Assembly: GCA_025980325.1 (NCBI GenBank) | Contig: JAICXQ010000002.1 | Location: 37,742 to 101,741, forward strand | Source: Frankiales bacterium | Lineage (GTDB): Bacteria > Actinomycetota > Actinomycetes > JAFAQI01 | Direction: 5' to 3' | DNA length: 64,000 bases | Part shown: one piece after another, positions 48,832 through 61,224 of the stretch | Layout: every line of letters starts with the position of its first letter | Position numbering within the stretch: position 1 is the stretch's first letter | The notes under the pieces: model-generated | Told to the model about the DNA's origin: nothing | The model's input: the letters and a program-made list of their open reading frames with translations, nothing else | Databases searched by the model: none | Position numbers and translations under genes: made by a program

Positions 48832-51656
48832 CGCCGTTCCCTCTCCGCCGGGTTCGATCGCGCGCTGTCACGCCCGCCGCCGGCCCGTGCGGTCGCGCGT
48901 TGGGTCGCGCGGGCCGCGCCGTACGCGACCGCGCCGAGGGTGAGCAGGCCGGCGCACAGCACCACGTCCAGCGTCGGGTCGTGCCGCCGCGCGGTCATCG
49001 CATGCTCATTCGCCTCTGTCTGCAGTTGCTGTTGCAGCGCAAGCGCGAGCTGTGGTTGGGTCTGCCGCTGCGCGACGAGCCCCGGCTGTCCCTGCACCTG
49101 GCCTTGCGCGACAGGTTGGCCGAGCGGATCTGCCTGCGCCTGCGGCGCGGGAGCGGGTCCGGGCGCCGGCGCCGCAGCAGGCCCGGAGACCGGCACCGTC
49201 GGGCCCGTCCCCGGAGGTCCGGGTGGCGGCGCGTCGGTGGCCACCACCGGTGTCGCTCGCTGCGGCGGCATCCGCGGATGGCCCGGCAACGGCAGGCGCG
49301 GTAGGCCGGTGATCACGTTGGCCGTCGCCACGCCAAGGATCGAGGACCCGTCGTTGAACCCGGTGCCGAAGTCCGGCGTCAGCTGGGTGCCCGACGCCGC
49401 GACCCGGACGACCGCGTTCCGCGTCGTCGCCGAGTCGTTTCCGTCGCCGCCCCAGCCGGAACTGGTGCTCGAGGTCGCGACGATGAGGCCCTTGGCGGTG
49501 ATGTCCATCTTTGCGAAGACGTACGACGCGCCGTACTCGGTCGTCTGCCCGGGCACCGCGAGCCCGCTCGTCGGCGCGAGGCTGGCGAGGTAGTGGTACG
49601 CCCGGCCGTCCGGGCTGTACTCGAGCAACCGGCCGGAGCCGTCGTCGGCGGCCAGGACTACCGACCCGTTCGGCGTGAACGCCATCCCGATGGAGACGAA
49701 CCCCCACGGCTCGTGCGCGAAGTCCTGGATGCGCTTCCAGCCGCGCGCGGTCGGGCGGAACATCGCGATCGCGTCGGTGCTCACGGTGTGACCTTGCGTC
49801 GCCGCGTCGTCGGCGGCGTACAGGACGAGCAGGGTGCCGGCGTACGGGCTCCCGGGCGGCGCGATCCGGGTGTCCTCGGTGAACTCGTTGGGGCCGAACG
49901 AGTACACCTTGGTCGGCGTCTCATGGGCATGCTGCGGATACGGATACTCGTAGACCGTGTTGTTGCTGCCGCCTTGCGATGCCGGATCGTTGTCGACGAC
50001 GAAGAGGTCGCCGTAGCGGTCGAACGACGGCCCCTCGACGTCCCCGCGCGTGTCGTCGATGACGAAGGACTGGCCCGTCTTCACATCGACGGACGCCAAC
50101 ACGTGTGACGTACGGCACGTGACGACGAGCCGATCGTCGAAGCCGAATGCAATCCCCTCCGACCAGTCGCGGCATACCGGCACCGTGGCGACGACGTGGC
50201 CTCGACCGAGAGCGTCGAAAGCCCAGATGCACTCCCCCTGCCCGACGTAGACGACGAGACCGCTCGGGTCCGGCGTGCTGCCCGGGCCGAACACCGGACC
50301 GGCGCCGCCGGCGTGCGAGCAGAACACGTCGTTACTGCCGTTGCTTCCGGTCGGCGGGGGCGGCGGCTGCGGCACGACGACGTTGCCGGTCAGATCCTTG
50401 CCGCTGCTGCGATACATCCAGATGCCGGGCGACTGGCAGGGACCGAGCGGGTTGCCGGCCTGCGGGCGCAACGACAGCACGAACAGGCTCGGCCGTTCCG
50501 CGTCTCGCGACAGCGTTTGCGCGCACAGCCCGACGTTGCCCAGGCCGGGCGTGCCGAGGAACGTGCGGCCGTCGTCGGGGGATCGCACCGGTACGCCGCT
50601 GCGGATCGCCATGAGGACGCTCGCGTTCGTCGCTTCGAGCGCAAGCGCGCTCGCCTGGCCGCCGCCGGTCTGCAGGAACGCGCTGCCGCCGGTGCCGACC
50701 GCCACGCCGAGATTCGTGCCGAGGTCGAGGCGGACGCTGCGTGTGCTGGTCAGGCCGGTGGCGATCGCGAAGATCTGCCGCTCGTGGTCGATGTCGCTGT
50801 AGGTGGTGCCGCCGTCGCTCGACGTCCAGAGGTTCGCGTCGCCGACCTGGTTAGGCGTCGACGCACTCGGCGCGCCATCGGCCGAGCCGGCGAGCCACAC
50901 GCCGGAACCGGACGTTCCGCCGACGGCGATCGGCCCCGTGGGCGAGGTCGCCGCTCCGGTCGCGCTGACGTTCCAGCTCGTGCCGCCGTCGGTGCTGACG
51001 AACACGGTGAGACCGGCGTGTGTCGGGTCGCCGGTCGCGAGCGCGTACCGCACCCGCGGGTCGGCCTGCGACACCGCGATCCGCTCGACACTGAGCCCGT
51101 CGAACGCGGCGACCGGAGTGAGGGTGCGGCCGTAGTCGCCGGCGAGGTAGAGGCCGGAGGGCAGTACGGATGTGCCGCTGGGCGCGGACGTGCGCGGGCA
51201 CGTCGCGGCGTCGGCCGGGATACCGAACACGTAACCGTTGCCGGCCGGCAGATCCTGCGTGTAGACGCCGTTGACCGTCGCGAAGCAAGCCACCGCGTCA
51301 CCCGGCGGCCCGATCGACGTCGTGCTCGTCGACCAGTGCGCGCCGCTGTCGTGCGTGACGAACACCTTCCCGGTCTCGTCGGCCGCGAGGTACGAGCACG
51401 GGTCACCGTCGAACACGCCGGCGTAGAGGGAATGCCGCTGCGGCTGCTCCGGCGGCGGCAACGGGAACCATCGATCGGTGACACCGAGTGCCGGCAGGCA
51501 ACCGGCGCCGCCCGCTGCCGACGGCGACGCCGCTCCGGTCGCGGCCAGTGGCGGCAACAGCAACACGAGCAGTACGCCGGCGGCAGTGAGCGACGACCGG
51601 AGCCGGCGGCTGCGCCGGCCGGTGCGTCGCGTGTCCGGGTACGTCGACGTCGTCAT
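48828..51656 (-). CDS. Large secreted BNR beta-propeller protein with P/Q-rich stalk and C-terminal TM
   Basis: Signal peptide; THDSGAHW, STDGGTSW, SSDGGTTY; P/A/Q-rich region; C-terminal hydrophobic segment. Confidence 0.85.
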   Translation of the reverse strand: MTTSTYPDTRRTGRRSRRLRSSLTAAGVLLVLLLPPLAATGAASPSAAGGAGCLPALGVTDRWFPLPPPEQPQRHSLYAGVFDGDPCSYLAADETGKVFVTHDSGAHWSTSTTSIGPPGDAVACFATVNGVYTQDLPAGNGYVFGIPADAATCPRTSAPSGTSVLPSGLYLAGDYGRTLTPVAAFDGLSVERIAVSQADPRVRYALATGDPTHAGLTVFVSTDGGTSWNVSATGAATSPTGPIAVGGTSGSGVWLAGSADGAPSASTPNQVGDANLWTSSDGGTTYSDIDHERQIFAIATGLTSTRSVRLDLGTNLGVAVGTGGSAFLQTGGGQASALALEATNASVLMAIRSGVPVRSPDDGRTFLGTPGLGNVGLCAQTLSRDAERPSLFVLSLRPQAGNPLGPCQSPGIWMYRSSGKDLTGNVVVPQPPPPPTGSNGSNDVFCSHAGGAGPVFGPGSTPDPSGLVVYVGQGECIWAFDALGRGHVVATVPVCRDWSEGIAFGFDDRLVVTCRTSHVLASVDVKTGQSFVIDDTRGDVEGPSFDRYGDLFVVDNDPASQGGSNNTVYEYPYPQHAHETPTKVYSFGPNEFTEDTRIAPPGSPYAGTLLVLYAADDAATQGHTVSTDAIAMFRPTARGWKRIQDFAHEPWGFVSIGMAFTPNGSVVLAADDGSGRLLEYSPDGRAYHYLASLAPTSGLAVPGQTTEYGASYVFAKMDITAKGLIVATSSTSSGWGGDGNDSATTRNAVVRVAASGTQLTPDFGTGFNDGSSILGVATANVITGLPRLPLPGHPRMPPQRATPVVATDAPPPGPPGTGPTVPVSGPAAAPAPGPAPAPQAQADPLGQPVAQGQVQGQPGLVAQRQTQPQLALALQQQLQTEANEHAMTARRHDPTLDVVLCAGLLTLGAVAYGAARATQRATARAGGGRDSARSNPAERERR

Positions 51657-51665
51657 CGTGGGTGC

Positions 51666-53932
51666 CTAGACCTCGGCGAAGCTGCTGCGCGCCCGGCGGT
51701 TCTCCAGCGCCGTCTGAAAGTCCGCCATCGTGACCGACACCTGGCCCTTGCCGTTCGCGCTCTTCGTCGCGCGGGCGAGTGCGCGCATCCCCGCGGTGTC
51801 CCGCAGCCGCTTGAGGTCGGCGCCGGAGAGGCCTTCCGTGTCGCGCGCGAGGCTCTTGAGGTTCACGCCCTTCGCGACCCGCATGCCGGCGCACAACAGC
51901 GACAAGAGCTTGTACCGGCCGACCGTGTCGGGGAGCCCGACCTCGATCGGTTCCAGCCTGCGGCCGACGATCGCCTCGTCGATGGTGTCGAGGCGGTTCG
52001 TCGCGCCGACGAGCAGCACACCGTCGCCGCCCTTGAGCCCGTCGAGCTCGCGCAGGAACTGGGAGAGGACGCGCTCCTCCCACTTGCTCGCGCTGTCCGC
52101 GTTGCGGCGGCGCAGCAGCGCGTCGATCTCGTCGATGAAGATGAGCGACGGCCGGTTGGCCCGCGCCTTCGTGAACAGCTTCGCGACCTTCTGCTCGCTC
52201 TCCCCCGCCCACTTGCTCAGCAGATCCGCCGCCGAGAGCTCGTAGAAGCTCGCCTGCACCTGGCTCGCCATGGCGCGCGCGATCGTCGTCTTACCGGTGC
52301 CCGGCGGTCCGTAGAGAAGGATCCCGGCGGGCGGCCGGACGCCCGCTTGCCGCGCAAGGTCCGGCTGCGTGAACACCGTCAGGATGTTCATGACGTGCTC
52401 GCGCGTGTCGTCGTCGAGGACGACGTCGTCCCAGCTCACGCGGTCGTCGAGGGTGATGCGGTGCTGCCCGCCGCGCGCCGCGATCACGTCGGCGAGGATC
52501 GTCTGCGTGATCGGCGCCTTCGCGGCGAGCGCCGCCTGCGCGGCGAGCGACACGACCGTTTCCAGCGCGGCTGCGCTCATGCCGTGCGTGTCGCGGGCGA
52601 GCGCGGCCAGATCGAGGCCGTCCCAGTCGACGGCGTCGCCGCGCCGGGCGAGTTGGACCCGCAGCACCTCGACGCGATCGTCCGGCGCGGGCAGCGGGAT
52701 GAGGATCTTGCTGTCGAAGCGGCCTTCGCGCAGTGCCGGGTCGAGGCGGTCGATGTCGTTGCTCGCCGCCATGATGACGAGCCCCGGGACGGCGCGGTAC
52801 TCCTCGAGGCACACCATCAACTGCGTGACGACCTCGCGGTGGTCCGCCGACGGCTGGTCGCTGCGGTCGCCGGCGATCGTGTCGATCTCGTCGAGGTAGA
52901 GCACGCACGGCGTGTTCGCCTTCGCCAACTCGAACAGATGCCGCAGGTTCGCGGCCGCTTCGTGCAGGTACGCACTCGCGATCGCTGCCGGTGAGAACCG
53001 CAGGTAGCGCAGCCCGTACTCGCCCGCGAGTGCGCGGGACAGCAGGTTCTTTCCGGTCCCCGGCGGCCCGTAGAGCAGCACGCCGTTGTGCACGACGCGA
53101 TACCGCGCGGCCTCGTCGGGCCGCTCGAGGATCGTGCCGATCGTCTGCCGCAACTGCTCCTTGACGTCCTCGAGCCCGCCGACGTCGGCGAAGGTCTCGC
53201 ACTGCGCCGGCGGAAGGATGCGCAACGTGTTGTCGCGGCCGAGACTGGCCGTCGCCGGCGCCGAGTCGCGGACCTGACTGCCGAGGATCTGGGTGGCAAG
53301 CTGGTAGGCCACCGCTTCGAGCCGCCGGATCCGGCCGGTCGCGTCGAGTGCGGTCGCGCCGTCACCACTGCTGCGTGCGTGGTCCAGTTGCAGCTTCGCC
53401 TGGCGCCGCTGCGCGACGTTCTCGGCGAGCAACGCTCGGAAATCCTTGTTAATCGCGGCCGACGAGAGCGCTTTGTTCATCGCGACGACGGCGTGGCTCC
53501 CGACCAGCCACAGTTCACGTTCCGCGTCCTCGTACGCCGCTCCGGCCGGGCCGAACTCGCCGGCGCGTACGGCGTCCGCCGCGGTCGTCAGCAATCCCGC
53601 CGCGGCCCGCACGCGTTGCAGCTCGACCTCGATCTTCCCGAGCAGCTCGGGCACCTCGAGCTCGGCGAGGCCGGCCATCGCGTCGTGCAGCTCGTCGACC
53701 GGCTGCCGGACGACGGCGAGCAAGCGCAGGGCTTCGTCGCGCGCGATCGACTCCGTGTGCTGCCAACTCGTCTCGAGCTCGTGCCGACGTTGCCGGCGGT
53801 GCAGCCGCGGCAACCGGGCGACCTGCGCGTCCTTCTCCTTCGGGTGCAGTACCGGCTGAGTCGTGATCCGCTCCGCGTTGCGGCGGAATGCTGCGACGTC
53901 CGGGTCCCGCGCGAGCAGATCGGTGGTGGCCA

Positions 53933-53933
<1 letters not shown>
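51666..53933 (-). CDS. Cdc48/VCP-like ATPase with two AAA domains
   Basis: D1 GPPGTGKN...VLYLDEIDTIAG; D2 GPPGTGKTTIARAM...LIFIDEIDALLRRR. Confidence 0.92.
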
Positions 53934-55999
<2,066 letters not shown>

Positions 56000-56115
56000 C
56001 CGAGTCCTCCTGCTCCGGCTTCGCGCATTTGGCGCATCTCGCATGAAAGCAGCAAACAGACCGGCGTACGGCGGATGCGGCGGACAACGAGCGGACACGC
56101 TCCGGACAGGCGAGG

Positions 56116-57702
56116 TCAGCCGCTGCCGGCGCGGCCGCGGTGATAGCGCGCTTCCGCGACGTGGTGGCGTTCGGCGTACCAGTCGGCGGCGCGCTCGTGC
56201 AAGGCGGCGCGCTCCAGGGCAGAGAGCCGGGCATAGAAGTACTCGCGCACGCTCGCGTGGAAGAAGGCGACATCGCCGTCGCGGCTGCGGCTCGCGAGGT
56301 GGCGCCGGACGAGACGGCGGCTCGCGTCTTCCACCGCACCGAGCGTCTGCTGCGACACGAACGCGAGGCTCTCGTCGGTGAACCGGTCGCGAAACACGCT
56401 GGCCGCGTCGAGGATTGCCCGGTCGGCCGCGTCGAGCAGGTCGCTGATCGCGCCGAGCAGGAAATCCTGGACTTGGTCCTGGCGTCCGAGCGACGTCGTG
56501 ACAGCGGCGACGTCGGTCGGGGAGGCCGTCTTCAGCCACGATGCCGCCAAGGTCACGAGATGCGGCAGCCCCTCCGTCCACTGGTGAACCGCGTCGACGA
56601 TTTCGCGTCCCGCGTCGACGTCGAGTTGAGCGAGCAGCGCGTGCGTCTCAGCGGTCGTGAACGGCGGCACGGCGAACTGCGCGCCGACACCGCGACCGTC
56701 GAGCTGATGCCGCCCGACCGTGAGCACCCGCAGCGAACCCAACCGTTCCGCGGCCTCGTCGACGAACTCGGAAATCGCCGGATCCGTGGCGGCCTGGTGG
56801 AAGTCGTCCAGCACGAGAAGCCGCGGCCCGTCCGCGAGACCCCGCAACAGCAAGCGGGTCATGATGCCCACATCGACCGCGGCGAGCGCGTCGTGCAGGT
56901 AGTCGGACAGTTCGGAATGCCCACTCACCTTGAGATGCTCGCCCACCTCGAACGCGAGCGCGACCAGCGACGCGTTGACTCCCGGACGGAACCGCAGCCA
57001 CATCACCGGGACACGGCGAGCGTGCTCCAACGCAAGTTCCGCGACGAGCGACGTCTTGCCGATCCCGCGTGAGCCGTGTACGTGCACGAGCCGCGACCGC
57101 GACATCGATTCGAGAAGCGACCGCGACACGGCGGGCCGAGGCAGGAACTGCGCGATCGCCGGAATCCGGTCCTGGGCGACGGCGAGCGTCGGCAGCCGCG
57201 ACACGCTCAGCAACTGCTCGCGAAGCAGCCGGATCGCGCGGGCGCGCTCGCGGGTCAACTGCCGCGGCGACATGCCGAGGCGGTCCGCGGCCGACGTCCA
57301 CTTCAGCCCGTGAACGAAGCAGGTGGAGAGCACGAGATAGGGCAACTGCTGCGCCCGCGGAACGTCCTTGGCCGGACGCAGCCGTTCGATCGCCTCGGTG
57401 AAAAGCTCCCGCGCCGCCTCGCCGACCGCAACCGACGTGACCGGGTGCGGCGTCCGGCCGTGGGCGTCGAGCAGCGCGAGCAGGTCAGGGTCGGGAAGCC
57501 GGGCCGGCTGTCCAAGGCAGGTCAACCACCGACGAAGCTTCTCCTCGCTGACCGATGGTCCGGGCAACTCCACCGAATCGGCGACGTCCTTCCTCCCGTC
57601 CGCGGCCCTGCGTAGCGAGACGGCGCGCGTAGGCATCGCCGTGGCGGCGGAGGTCGTGGCCCGGCCCGAAGCCGCAGCCTCAACCGGCGCGACCACGCGC
57701 AT
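56116..57702 (-). CDS. STAND-type NTPase with N-terminal HTH-like region
   Basis: HGSRGIGKTSLVAELALEHARRVPVMWLRF Walker A, RLLVLDDFHQA Walker B, preceded by SAADRLGMSPRQLTRERARAI. Confidence 0.75.
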   Translation of the reverse strand: MRVVAPVEAAASGRATTSAATAMPTRAVSLRRAADGRKDVADSVELPGPSVSEEKLRRWLTCLGQPARLPDPDLLALLDAHGRTPHPVTSVAVGEAARELFTEAIERLRPAKDVPRAQQLPYLVLSTCFVHGLKWTSAADRLGMSPRQLTRERARAIRLLREQLLSVSRLPTLAVAQDRIPAIAQFLPRPAVSRSLLESMSRSRLVHVHGSRGIGKTSLVAELALEHARRVPVMWLRFRPGVNASLVALAFEVGEHLKVSGHSELSDYLHDALAAVDVGIMTRLLLRGLADGPRLLVLDDFHQAATDPAISEFVDEAAERLGSLRVLTVGRHQLDGRGVGAQFAVPPFTTAETHALLAQLDVDAGREIVDAVHQWTEGLPHLVTLAASWLKTASPTDVAAVTTSLGRQDQVQDFLLGAISDLLDAADRAILDAASVFRDRFTDESLAFVSQQTLGAVEDASRRLVRRHLASRSRDGDVAFFHASVREYFYARLSALERAALHERAADWYAERHHVAEARYHRGRAGSG

Positions 57703-57895
57703 CCACCTTGCCGGTCATAGCACCACAACTCGGGCCGAACCCGGCGGCCAAGTCGCGGCCACGCAGCGGACATCGCGCCGGATCACGAACGCTCGTCCGG
57801 CGGACGTCGCGGGCATCGCGGCGCCCCACGCAGGGAGAGCTCACCGCTGCGTCCTCGTGCACCCGAGCGGCGACGACGGCGGACGCTCGGACGGC

Positions 57896-58384
57896 TCAGA
57901 CCGGGTCAGCTGAGCTCTCCAACGACAGCGCTTCCGAAGCCTGCTTGATCTTCGCGAGCGTCTCGGCCATGCCCCGACGCAACTGCCGGTCGCGCGGAAA
58001 CGGGATTTCGGCGATCCTGGCTGCGACCGGGCACCACAGGAACTCGTACGACTCGGTCAGCCGGGTGCCTGCGTCGGTGGCGTCGAGGACGTAACGCCAG
58101 CCGGTTTCTTCCCGGCCGTGACGGCTCATCACGGTGAAGGCGAACTCACGTCCCCGCTCGGCCGCCGTGATCGTGCAGGTCGTCGTCCAGCGCAGGATCC
58201 CGAGCCGATTCCAACCGCGGAATCGAGCGCCGCGAACGGCGGTCGTGGCGCCGTCGAGCCATTCGCAGCGGTAACACTCGGGGCTTCGGTCGCCCATGCG
58301 AGTGATGTCCGCGAGGACGTCGTACACCTCGTCGGGCGCAGCGGCGATCTCGATGCTCGCTTCGCCCGTCGTCGCGGTGGTCAT
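57896..58384 (-). CDS. SRPBCC-superfamily protein
   Basis: ASIEIAAAPDEVYDVLADITRMGDRSPECYRCEW... Confidence 0.87.
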   Translation of the reverse strand: MTTATTGEASIEIAAAPDEVYDVLADITRMGDRSPECYRCEWLDGATTAVRGARFRGWNRLGILRWTTTCTITAAERGREFAFTVMSRHGREETGWRYVLDATDAGTRLTESYEFLWCPVAARIAEIPFPRDRQLRRGMAETLAKIKQASEALSLESSADPV

Positions 58385-58488
58385 GCCGTCATAGTCTCCG
58401 GAACCCCGTTCGCCGTCACCGGAGGTTCGTCGACGGCCGACCCGGACGCCCGTCGTTACGTCAGCCCTGGAGCGCCGTACCCCACAGT

Positions 58489-60174
58489 ATGCGTGACCCG
58501 GGCGAGGAGCCCGTACGGCGGCGGCGCGGGGCGGTTCTCCGCAGGCGCTGGTGGCGGCGAGTATCCGCGGCCGGCGTGGCGTTGGCAGTGGCCGGAGTCT
58601 GCGCGCCGGCCACCGGATCGGTCGGGGTCCCGGCCGCTTGCGTGCCCGGCGCGCCGGTCGAGCCGTGCCCCGCGTGGGTGTCGACGTGGAACGGGCCGTC
58701 GTCGCAGGCGTCCGCATTCCAATTCCCACTGGGACGCAACCCGACGATCGTCAGCGGCGACGGCCGGAACGGGTTCGCGGGAGTGACCGTGGTCGGTCCG
58801 TCGCCCAGCGGCCCGCCACGGGTGAGCTGGCGAATCGTGGCGTTCGACCCGGCGACCGGTGCGCAGGGGTGGACGAGTGCGTCGTTTCCTCGCGATGCCG
58901 CTTCATCGGGACCGTTGACGGCGATCGCGCTCGTCCCGTCGGCGCGTGAAGTCTGCGCTGTCGGTGTCGTCTACGGCCAGCTGCCCGTCGCATTCCTGGG
59001 GTCGAACCAGTCCGTGATCGCGTGCTTCGACATCGGCACCGGACGGCTCCGCTGGTCGACGACGATCTCGGGTAACACGTCCATGCTCGACATGACGGCC
59101 GGCGGTGCCAGGCTGTTCCTGACCGGTTATCGCGCGCTGCCGCATTACCGGGCGCCGGACCTTCGGGTCGTCGCGCGGACGGTCGCGTTCACGGCGACCG
59201 GCCGGCAGCTCTGGGATCGTGAGATCCCGATGCGCGGCGCCGGCAGCTGGTCGGATCGCATCGCCACGTCTGCGGACGGCTCTCGAATTTTCGTCGCCGG
59301 TGTCGACCGGTGGTCGGTGGACGAGCGCGGAAACCCGCTCGCGCCGACCGACTTCACCGTCACGGCCATCGACGGCCACACCGGCGCGGTCCGGTGGCGG
59401 CGTACCGAGGGTTGTCCCGCGCTCAGCCAAGGTTTCGCCCCGTGCGACTGGCCGCGGGGCGTCGGGTCGGACGTTGCCGGCAACCGCGTGTTCGTGTCGA
59501 CCGACTCCGGCGTGTGTTCGGAGTTGATCGAAGGCGTCGGCTCTCCTGCGGACGCGGCGCCGCCTCCGATCGGCGATGGCTGCGCGCTCGTCACCAACGG
59601 CTACGCCGGCGCGACCGGCGCCGCGCTGTGGTCTGCCACGCAACCGGGTGGGCTGAGTTGGCTCGGACGACCACTCGCGGTGAGCAGCGACGGCAACTCT
59701 GTCTTCTACGCGTCGACCGACGTGCGCGATCAGGTCGGAACGAAGACGAACGTCGTATGGCTGGACGTTCAGGACCGGGACGCGGCCACCGGCACGCAGC
59801 ACTGGCAGACACGCGTCCCGCTCCCGCAACCGTCGAACCCGGTCGCGTTGTCGTTCTCTCCGCTGTACGGCGCCTTCGTCGCCACGAGCCCTGACGGCGC
59901 CTCGGTGTTCGTCGCGACGACGAGCATTACGCCCGTCCTCTATACGCCGACCGATCCGATCGGCTATGGGCCGATGGGCGGTGTGATCACGAAGTTCGAT
60001 GCGACCTCCGGTACACTCGCGTGGGCATCGGGTCTCGGCGAGTTGGCCACCAGCAGCCGGTATGTCACGTCCCTCGCGGTTTCACCGGTCGACGGTCGGG
60101 TGGTCGTCGGCGAAGCCACTGCAGCGCAATGGAGTGGGCCGTACTCCTTCGACCTCACGAGTTACCCGCCCTGA
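58489..60174 (+). CDS. Secreted PQQ-like beta-propeller protein
   Basis: Signal-type N-terminus; repeats DIGTGRLRWSTTI, DGHTGAVRWRRT, DAATGTQHWQTRV, DATSGTLAWASG. Confidence 0.82.
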   Translation: MRDPGEEPVRRRRGAVLRRRWWRRVSAAGVALAVAGVCAPATGSVGVPAACVPGAPVEPCPAWVSTWNGPSSQASAFQFPLGRNPTIVSGDGRNGFAGVTVVGPSPSGPPRVSWRIVAFDPATGAQGWTSASFPRDAASSGPLTAIALVPSAREVCAVGVVYGQLPVAFLGSNQSVIACFDIGTGRLRWSTTISGNTSMLDMTAGGARLFLTGYRALPHYRAPDLRVVARTVAFTATGRQLWDREIPMRGAGSWSDRIATSADGSRIFVAGVDRWSVDERGNPLAPTDFTVTAIDGHTGAVRWRRTEGCPALSQGFAPCDWPRGVGSDVAGNRVFVSTDSGVCSELIEGVGSPADAAPPPIGDGCALVTNGYAGATGAALWSATQPGGLSWLGRPLAVSSDGNSVFYASTDVRDQVGTKTNVVWLDVQDRDAATGTQHWQTRVPLPQPSNPVALSFSPLYGAFVATSPDGASVFVATTSITPVLYTPTDPIGYGPMGGVITKFDATSGTLAWASGLGELATSSRYVTSLAVSPVDGRVVVGEATAAQWSGPYSFDLTSYPP

Positions 60175-60318
60175 CCATCCGTCGGGGCAACCGGTCGGGT
60201 GCCCGTTGCCTTGGCGCGCCCTGCGCGGCATCGTCTCGCGCCATCCGGGCCGCTTCACGGGTGTGGCGACCGACGGACGGCGGATCGGAGGGGTCGATGC
60301 TGAGGTACGTTCTCGCAC

Positions 60319-61224
60319 GTGCGGGTCGTCTCGTTGCTGCCGACGGCAACCGAAATCGTCACCCGTCTCGGGTTGTCGGAGTGTCTCGTCGGGGTGACCG
60401 ACGAATGCGACCAACCTGAGGGTGACGGCGTCACGGTCGTGTCGCGTTGCGTGCTGCCCGCGGACCTCACGCCGGCGGAGATCGACCGGGCGGTGGCGGC
60501 TGCGCAAGACGACGGTGCCTCGCTGTACGCGATCGATCCCGGGTTGCTGAGTTCGCTGCGGCCGGACGTGATCCTGACCCAGGACCTGTGCCCCGTCTGC
60601 GCGCTGCCGGCAAGCCAGGCCGAGCAGGCGGTGCACAAGTCCGGCTGCGCGGCGCAGGTGATCAGCCTCGACCCGCACTCGGTCGGCGACGTGCTCGCGT
60701 CGATCCGGATGGTGGGCCACGCGCTCGGTGCCGCCGCGACCGCCGACGACTTGGTCACCACGATCGAGCGCCGTATCGACCAGGTCCAACGCGCCGTCGA
60801 CGGCGCGCCACGACCGGCCGTGTTGGGACTCGAGTGGGGTGACCCGCCGTGGGGCGCGGGTCACTGGGTGCCGGAGATGATCCGCCTCGCCGGCGGGCGC
60901 CCGGTCCTGGCGAACGAGGGCGTGGACTCGCAGCGAATCGGCTGGGACGACATCGCGGCCGCCGCACCGGAGGTCGTCGCGTTCATGCCGTGCAGCTACG
61001 GACTCGACGGCGCGGCCGAGCAGGCCCGCGACCTGTTCACCCACCCGGAGTTCCTGACCACCCCGGCCGTGCACTCGGGGCGCGTGTACGCGACCGACGC
61101 GGAAGGCTACTTCTCCCGCTCCGGGCCGCGGATCGTGGACGGGATCGAGCTGCTTGCCGGTCTCGTGCACCCCGACCGGTGGCCGGCGCCGCCGGCGGAT
61201 GCGGCCGTGCACGTCAGCCTGTGA
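60319..61224 (+). CDS. Periplasmic-binding-like protein of cobalamin type (BtuF-like)
   Basis: VVSLLPTATEIVTRLGLSECLVGVTDECD...VLGLEWGDPPWGAGHWVPEMIRLAGG; GTG start. Confidence 0.82.
   Translation: MRVVSLLPTATEIVTRLGLSECLVGVTDECDQPEGDGVTVVSRCVLPADLTPAEIDRAVAAAQDDGASLYAIDPGLLSSLRPDVILTQDLCPVCALPASQAEQAVHKSGCAAQVISLDPHSVGDVLASIRMVGHALGAAATADDLVTTIERRIDQVQRAVDGAPRPAVLGLEWGDPPWGAGHWVPEMIRLAGGRPVLANEGVDSQRIGWDDIAAAAPEVVAFMPCSYGLDGAAEQARDLFTHPEFLTTPAVHSGRVYATDAEGYFSRSGPRIVDGIELLAGLVHPDRWPAPPADAAVHVSL

Noticed and set aside
47374-49593. 739-aa plus-strand ORF
   Set aside because: Antisense to two propeller genes with clear repeats; composition artefact.
50196-52994. 932-aa plus-strand ORF
   Set aside because: Antisense to BNR propeller and AAA genes; low-complexity R/A/G-rich composition, no domain.
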